This document shows positions 60,701 through 64,000 of a DNA stretch of 64,000 bases, in pieces; position 1 is the first letter of the stretch, and each line of letters begins with the position of its first letter. Origin of the DNA: Curvibacter lanceolatus ATCC 14669 (GTDB lineage Bacteria; Pseudomonadota; Gammaproteobacteria; Burkholderiales; Burkholderiaceae_C). A program made the position numbers and the translations under genes. The stretch spans positions 1 through 64,000 of the forward strand of contig NZ_KB906274.1 in NCBI RefSeq assembly GCF_000381265.1. The letters run 5' to 3'. The notes beneath the pieces were generated by a model. The model ran no database searches. It saw nothing but the letters and a program-made list of their open reading frames with translations, and was not told the origin of the DNA.

Positions 60701-60981
60701 TGGCCTACCCCTGGCCCGGCAATGTGCGTGAGCTGCGCAACGTGGCCGAGCGCTGCGTGCTGGGCATCGAAGCAGGCTCGCCGCCGTTTTCAGGCGCCAC
60801 CGGCCCGGCCACGGCCCAGCCATTGGCCGGCACGGTCGAGGCCTTTGAGCGGGCCCTGATTGCAGACGCCCTGCGCCGCCATGGCGGCAGCCTGGCGCGC
60901 AGCGCCGAGGCCCTGGGCGTGGCCAAGACCACCTTGCACGACAAGATCCGCAAGCACGGGCTGGATCAGGGCGGCGTCTGA
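57721..60981 (+). CDS. dctB: DctB-type sensor kinase joined in frame to a DctD-type regulator
   Basis: As sequenced the frame is one protein of 1086 residues. Residues 1-635 form a DctB-type kinase: a membrane segment (about 21-42), a periplasmic double-PAS-like domain, a second membrane segment (about 320-340), a coiled-coil linker and a kinase core with His418 in IAHELNQPLTALR, then NLIGNALDAV and VGLGLGLALS. Residues 640-1086 are the DctD regulator. No stop separates the two; the junction is a run of ten C (59628-59637). With nine C the kinase would end TGA overlapping the regulator ATG, the arrangement common elsewhere in this window. The fusion may be real, phase-variable or a sequencing error. 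Confidence 0.75.
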   Translation: MPPKYLFSTLARHLQRAPRFAPILLLLLALMGLSSLGAYQVAQRLGLAEMQATGLHRLDLYAASLEREIGKYAFLPGTLELQAEVLDLLAHPAGQKPPNKVNAYLEQLNDRAGTLAIYVINPQGLVLATSNWRRADSYLGENLSFRPYFRDAVAQGSGRFFGIGTTRGEPGYYLASTLVDAHGTQGIAVIKVSLDQLEQSWTTVEAPVLVSDENGVVILGSVPDWKFTTLRTLDEATAKAFDQTQQYNRRALKPLGLRELRELEHGARLVSIAKERPEMVSVYPVAGRFLAQSRALPGTPWTLTVLSHLEQVDEIAQSHALIALIGAALLFVLGLMLNERRRHLKDRLAAREALQAAHDELERKVEQRTADLWASNHRLQAEVTERTRTEANLRAAQDELVQAGKLAAIGQLSTGIAHELNQPLTALRTLSGNSLRFLERGDLATTRTNLERMAQLADRMGRITGQLRSFAHKSPVASRPVPLDQAVANALAVLEGRLAESHATLQCPASSPCPVALCDGNRLEQVLINLIGNALDAVHAPERPRIDIRCSQQADRVQVQVRDHGPGLAEAVQAHLFEPFFTTKEAGVGLGLGLALSAGIVREFQGSLSGANHPEGGAVFTLELPRAPDEPSDTMSPPPMTDALKVLIIEDDPDIVLGCEQALQLEGIACDSVGSAEAARRRLGPDFAGIVVSDIRLPRCDGLAFMRELMALDPELPVVLITGHGDIAMAVQAMKDGAHDFIQKPFAPEYLVGAVRRALEKRRLVLEVRELRRQLAQRDTIEGQLLGQAPGMQRLRQMLAGLASSAADVLIQGETGTGKELVARCLHEASPRRQGNFVAINCGGLPDTLFDSEMFGHEAGAYTGAAKKRIGKIEHANGGTLFLDEIESMPLGMQIKLLRVLQERTLERLGSNTLIPIDCRVIAATKTDLLTLADQGRFRADLYYRLSVATVALPPLRERREDIPLLFEHFALQGAARHQRSAPETSAERMRQLMAYPWPGNVRELRNVAERCVLGIEAGSPPFSGATGPATAQPLAGTVEAFERALIADALRRHGGSLARSAEALGVAKTTLHDKIRKHGLDQGGV
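59628..59637 (+). repeat. Run of ten C at the dctB-dctD junction
   Basis: The tract sits between ATGAG and ATGACTGAT. With ten C the two genes are fused. One C fewer gives a TGA that overlaps the dctD ATG as ATGA. One C more gives a stop two codons later (CAT GAC TGA). So only the ten-C state (or ten plus or minus three) joins the proteins. Confidence 0.9.
59638..60981 (+). CDS. dctD: DctD-type sigma-54 activator (internal start)
   Basis: From ATG 59638 the protein has 447 residues and is a complete regulator by itself. Receiver: Asp55 phosphorylation site in VVSDIRLP, conserved KPF. AAA+ domain: Walker A GETGTGKE (174-181), the sigma-54 contact loop GAYTGA (Phe to Tyr relative to the common GAFTGA) and Walker B LFLDEIE. 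The C-terminal Fis-type helix-turn-helix is GSLARSAEALGVAKTTLHDKIRKHGL. It should activate dctA from its sigma-54 promoter through the two palindromes upstream. Confidence 0.85.
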   Translation: MTDALKVLIIEDDPDIVLGCEQALQLEGIACDSVGSAEAARRRLGPDFAGIVVSDIRLPRCDGLAFMRELMALDPELPVVLITGHGDIAMAVQAMKDGAHDFIQKPFAPEYLVGAVRRALEKRRLVLEVRELRRQLAQRDTIEGQLLGQAPGMQRLRQMLAGLASSAADVLIQGETGTGKELVARCLHEASPRRQGNFVAINCGGLPDTLFDSEMFGHEAGAYTGAAKKRIGKIEHANGGTLFLDEIESMPLGMQIKLLRVLQERTLERLGSNTLIPIDCRVIAATKTDLLTLADQGRFRADLYYRLSVATVALPPLRERREDIPLLFEHFALQGAARHQRSAPETSAERMRQLMAYPWPGNVRELRNVAERCVLGIEAGSPPFSGATGPATAQPLAGTVEAFERALIADALRRHGGSLARSAEALGVAKTTLHDKIRKHGLDQGGV

Positions 60982-61007
60982 GCCTTCGCCAGCGATGCGC
61001 GGCGGGC

Positions 61008-61391
61008 TCAGTGCGCCTGCCGCTGCAGCTCTTGTGCCAGCTCCTTGATGAGCTTCACCAGGGTCATCAGGTTGAATGGCTTGATCAGGTACTCGTCCGC
61101 GCCCGCCTCGAAACCTTCGTAGTGATGGTCCAGGCGCTCGCGGGCACTGACGATGATGATCTTGGGTTGCGGGCCGCCCCTGGCGCGGATGGCCCGGCAC
61201 ACATCGAAGCCCGACATACCGCCGGGCATCATCACGTCCAGCAAGATGATGTCCGGCTTTTTTTGCTCCCAGAGGGCCAGGGCCTGTGGGCCGTCACAAG
61301 CCTCATGGACCTCCTCGGCCACGCCTTCTGTGGCCATGCGCAGGAGCTGGCGGATGTCCTCTTGGTCGTCGACGATCAGCAGTTTGATCAT
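61008..61391 (-). CDS. Receiver-only response regulator
   Basis: The protein has 127 residues from ATG 61391; an upstream start at 61562 adds 57 residues without family features. It has acidic residues Asp9 and Asp10, the phosphorylation site Asp52 (ILLDVMMPG), and Lys104 in YLIKPF. There is no output domain, so it resembles CheY-like or PilH-type proteins. Its kinase partner is not adjacent. It converges on dctBD and lies 148 bases downstream of the chemoreceptor gene. Confidence 0.88.
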   Translation of the reverse strand: MIKLLIVDDQEDIRQLLRMATEGVAEEVHEACDGPQALALWEQKKPDIILLDVMMPGGMSGFDVCRAIRARGGPQPKIIIVSARERLDHHYEGFEAGADEYLIKPFNLMTLVKLIKELAQELQRQAH

Positions 61392-61539
61392 TTTCCCGCC
61401 TCGGTGTTGGCGTGGTGGATTCAGGTCACAGAGCCACGCGTTGCACATGCAGGCGCCCCTGCCAGCAGGCAGGCGGGCGCCGGGAAACCCATTATCCACG
61501 CCAGCGCTGGCACCCAACTGGGTGGCGCTGAGCGTTGAC

Positions 61540-63288
61540 TCAGAACGACTCCCAGTCTTCATTGCCCCCGGCGGTCGACCTGGCCGAGCTGGTCAGCGCC
61601 GGGCTGGGCGCCTTCGCCAGACTGGGCTTTCTGGGTGCGGTGGCCTTGGGCAGCGGTGCAATGGCCGGCGCCTTGTTGAACTGGCGCGAAGGCAGCGGTG
61701 CAGCGCTGGCCTGCCCCACCCGGCTGGGCTGGCCGTCGATCTTGAACACCGACACCAGCTCGGCCAGGCGCTGCGACTGGTTCTTCAGGCTGTCGGCGGC
61801 CGCCGCGCTCTCTTCGACCAAGGCCGCGTTCTGCTGCGTCACCTGATCGAGCTGGTTCACCGCGTCGCCAATCTGGCTGATGCCGCTGCTCTGTTCCATC
61901 GAGGCGCTGGAGATCTCATTGATCAGTTGGCTCACGCGCTTGACCTGGTCCACGATGCCTTCCATGCTCTGGCCGGCCTCGTCGACCAGGGTGGTGCCGT
62001 TCTCCACTTTCTCGACACTGGCGCTGATCAGGCTCTTGATCTCCTTGGCAGCCTCTGCTGAACGACCAGCCAGACTGCGCACCTCGCTGGCCACCACGGC
62101 AAAGCCCCGGCCTTGTTCACCGGCTCGGGCCGCTTCCACGGCGGCATTCAACGCCAGGATGTTGGTCTGGAACGCAATGCCATCGATCACGCCGATGATG
62201 TCCGAGATCTTCTTCGACGAGGCCGAGATGTCCTGCATGGTGGCCACCACCCGGCCCACCACGGCGCCGCCCTGCTCTGCCGCCTGCGTGGCCTCGCTGG
62301 CCAGGCGGTTGGCCTGCTGCGCCGTGTCGGCGTTGGTCTTGACGGTGCTGTTGAGCTCTTCCATCGAGGCCGCCGTCTCTTCAAGGTTGCTGGCCTGTTG
62401 CTCGGTGCGTTGGCTCAGGTCGGCGTTACCGGTGGCGATCTCGGCCGAGCCGGTGGCAATGCTGTCGCTGCTCAGACGCACCTGCCCCACGATGTCGACC
62501 AGGCGGTCGTTCATGTGCTGCAGGGCGCGCAGCAGGTTGGCGGGCTCGTCGCGGCCCTGGATGTCGAACTTCGAGGTCAGGTCGCCCTGGGCCACCGCCT
62601 CGGCCACCATCACGCCGGTGCTCAGGGGCTGCGTGATGGAGCGGGTGACCAGCACGGCCAGCACGCCCCCCATCAGCACCGCCAGAGCGATCATGCCACC
62701 CGACACGAGCAAAGCCTGCTGGTAGCTGGCCGCCGCCGCTGCGGTCGACTTGTCCGCGCCTTCGACATTGATGGTGACGATCTTCTCTATCCCCGCGGTG
62801 ACCGCAGAGAAAGCCCGTGCATTGTCACCCACCGCCATCTTCCGAGCGGCGTCCTGATCGCTTGCGCCGCCAGAAGACAGCTGCAGCTGTTTCTTCTCCA
62901 GGCCATGCCATTCCTCGAAATTGCTGCGTACCTTCTCGAAAGCCTGTTTTTCCTCGGCAGAAACGATCATGGGTTCGAACTGAGCGAAGAGCTTGGGCAG
63001 CTTCTGCAGTAGCTCTTCTTCGCTCAGCTTTTGCTGTACCTGCTTGCTCTCGGGGCTGTCTTCCAAAAGGTGGCGCAGCCCAGCGCGACGGGCCCTGTTC
63101 AAAGACGCACGCATGTCACCCAACACCTTCACGCTGGGCAGCCAATTGGTGCCCAGGTCCTTGGCATAAAAGTTGGCCTGGCTGGTCTGGTAGATGCCAA
63201 AACCACCCAGCAAGGCCAGCAGCAACAGCACGGCGGCAAATGCCAGGCCCAGGCGGGCGCCAATCTTCAGTTGTCTCAGGGTATTCAT
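61540..63288 (-). CDS. Methyl-accepting chemotaxis protein with a C-terminal tether motif
   Basis: The protein has 582 residues from ATG 63288 (a GATGGTCTC-free longer start is unlikely). It has a first membrane segment (about 11-33), a four-helix-bundle-type periplasmic domain, a second membrane segment (about 190-213), HAMP, and the signalling hairpin [29 protein letters not shown]. After a Pro/Ala-rich linker the protein ends NEDWESF, an xWxxF pentapeptide like the CheR/CheB-binding NWETF of E. coli Tar and Tsr. A receiver-only regulator follows. Confidence 0.95.
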   Translation of the reverse strand: MNTLRQLKIGARLGLAFAAVLLLLALLGGFGIYQTSQANFYAKDLGTNWLPSVKVLGDMRASLNRARRAGLRHLLEDSPESKQVQQKLSEEELLQKLPKLFAQFEPMIVSAEEKQAFEKVRSNFEEWHGLEKKQLQLSSGGASDQDAARKMAVGDNARAFSAVTAGIEKIVTINVEGADKSTAAAAASYQQALLVSGGMIALAVLMGGVLAVLVTRSITQPLSTGVMVAEAVAQGDLTSKFDIQGRDEPANLLRALQHMNDRLVDIVGQVRLSSDSIATGSAEIATGNADLSQRTEQQASNLEETAASMEELNSTVKTNADTAQQANRLASEATQAAEQGGAVVGRVVATMQDISASSKKISDIIGVIDGIAFQTNILALNAAVEAARAGEQGRGFAVVASEVRSLAGRSAEAAKEIKSLISASVEKVENGTTLVDEAGQSMEGIVDQVKRVSQLINEISSASMEQSSGISQIGDAVNQLDQVTQQNAALVEESAAAADSLKNQSQRLAELVSVFKIDGQPSRVGQASAAPLPSRQFNKAPAIAPLPKATAPRKPSLAKAPSPALTSSARSTAGGNEDWESF

Positions 63289-63560
63289 GATGGTCTCTCT
63301 TGGTCGAGGAATGTTCGAAATCACTTTTCATCATAGATATAAAACAATGATTTACAAGCATTGCTATCAATTTAATTGATTTTTAAGATACTTATTTGCC
63401 AAATAACTCACGTCATCGCGGTTTCCTCCATACGAAAATCCGCTTAAATAGCTTTATTGATATTTTTGTTCTTCAGAAGAACCAGACCAGCATCTGCTTT
63501 TTGCATCCAGCTGTATCGGCGACCATCAGGGCTCCCCAAGCCAAAGTCTCCAAACCACCC
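63289..63560. other. AT-rich intergenic region
   Basis: This 272-base gap is unusually AT-rich, especially 63325-63470. It probably holds the promoter of the chemoreceptor gene on the minus strand. No perfect sigma-28 promoter was recognised. Confidence 0.4.
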
Positions 63561-64000
63561 ATGAACGCCCCCACCCACCTCTACCTGGCCGGCTTTGACG
63601 TGTTCCGACCCGACGCCGCCCAACACGGCCTGGCCCTGCAGCAGCTGTGCCGCCAGCACGGCTTTGTGGGCCACTACCCCACCGACCCCAGCCCGCCGCC
63701 CGATCTGCAGGGCACCGCGCTGGCCCACTGGATCCTGCAGAGCAACCTGGCCGCCATCCGGCAGGCCGATGCGGTGCTGGCCAACCTCAACCCCTTTCGG
63801 GGGCTGGAACCCGACTCGGGCACCGCCTTTGAAGTGGGCTTTGCCCACGCCCTGGGCAAGCCCGTGTGGGCCTATGTGGATGACGACCGCACGCTGCTGC
63901 AACGTGTGCCCCACGAGGCTGGGCCCGATGGCCGGCTTTACGACGCCCAGGGCTACCAGGTGGAAGACTTCGGCCTGCCGCTCAACCTGATGCTGGCCTG
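63561..64000 (+). CDS. Nucleoside 2-deoxyribosyltransferase-like protein (runs off the window)
   Basis: The frame opens at ATG 63561 and continues past the window, giving 146 residues so far. It begins MNAPTHLYLAGFDVFRPDAA and continues with LQSNLAAIRQADAVLANLNPFRG-LEPDSGTAFEVGFAHALGKPVW, which matches the nucleoside 2-deoxyribosyltransferase family (substrate-binding Asp and the catalytic Glu in GTAFEVGFA). It exchanges the base of 2'-deoxynucleosides. The C-terminal end is outside the window. Confidence 0.85.
   Translation, partial: MNAPTHLYLAGFDVFRPDAAQHGLALQQLCRQHGFVGHYPTDPSPPPDLQGTALAHWILQSNLAAIRQADAVLANLNPFRGLEPDSGTAFEVGFAHALGKPVWAYVDDDRTLLQRVPHEAGPDGRLYDAQGYQVEDFGLPLNLMLA

Overview
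The window looks like a chromosomal segment of a GC-rich betaproteobacterium, most likely Burkholderiales/Comamonadaceae. The grounds are gene content: Bug-type solute-binding proteins beside LysR/IclR regulators, a narXL-narK1K2-narGHJI cluster with a parvulin gene, and dctA-dctBD with sigma-54 signals. The genus cannot be read from the sequence. No tRNA, rRNA, CRISPR array or complete insertion sequence was found.

Layout. 1-6.4 kb is an accessory, defence-like island of visibly lower GC. It holds the end of an IS3-type element that has cut off the 5' end of a small-GTPase gene, two unknown genes behind that GTPase, a compact AT-rich trio (HNH nuclease, unknown protein, minimal nucleotidyltransferase), and a one-protein GmrSD-like DUF262/DUF1524 enzyme. 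6.7-13.2 kb carries a GNAT acetyltransferase, a LysR regulator divergent from a Rieske oxygenase/reductase/Bug operon, a PHB-depolymerase-type esterase and a PRC-barrel protein. 13.5-15.2 kb has an RRM RNA-binding protein and a Crp-family regulator.

15.3-29.7 kb is a complete anaerobic nitrate respiration block: moaA (cofactor), narX-narL (nitrate sensing), narK1 and narK2 (nitrate/nitrite transport), narGHJI (enzyme) and a parvulin. An FNR-type box and a NarL 7-2-7-like site lie before narK1. 29.8-31.1 kb has a DinJ/YafQ-type toxin-antitoxin pair and a C-terminally damaged HigA antitoxin gene. 30.8-32.8 kb has a chemoreceptor and a bacteriohemerythrin behind an FNR-like box.

33.1-37.9 kb is a catabolic operon (aconitase-family hydro-lyase large and small subunits, isocitrate-lyase-family C-C lyase, Bug binding protein) divergent from an IclR regulator. 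38.0-41.3 kb pairs a class V PLP enzyme and a GltI-type binding protein against a LysR regulator. 41.3-45.3 kb has an HPP/CBS membrane protein, a MarR regulator, ccoG and a Spy/CpxP-like protein.

45.4-53.9 kb is a complete heme-iron locus (TonB-dependent receptor, HugZ-like protein, HmuS, HmuTUV, TonB) on the minus strand, divergent from a PepSY membrane protein, with two Fur-like boxes between them. 54.0-56.0 kb has a hemerythrin-domain protein and a diguanylate cyclase. 56.0-61.0 kb is a C4-dicarboxylate module: dctA with two palindromic upstream sites and a near-perfect sigma-54 promoter, followed by dctB and dctD joined into one reading frame across a run of ten C. 61.0-64.0 kb has a receiver-only regulator, a second chemoreceptor with a C-terminal tether motif, and a partial nucleoside 2-deoxyribosyltransferase-like gene.

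The most unusual items are the poly-C junction between dctB and dctD, a palindromic repeat inserted in frame inside narG, the HNH/unknown/nucleotidyltransferase trio, and the hydro-lyase plus lyase operon.
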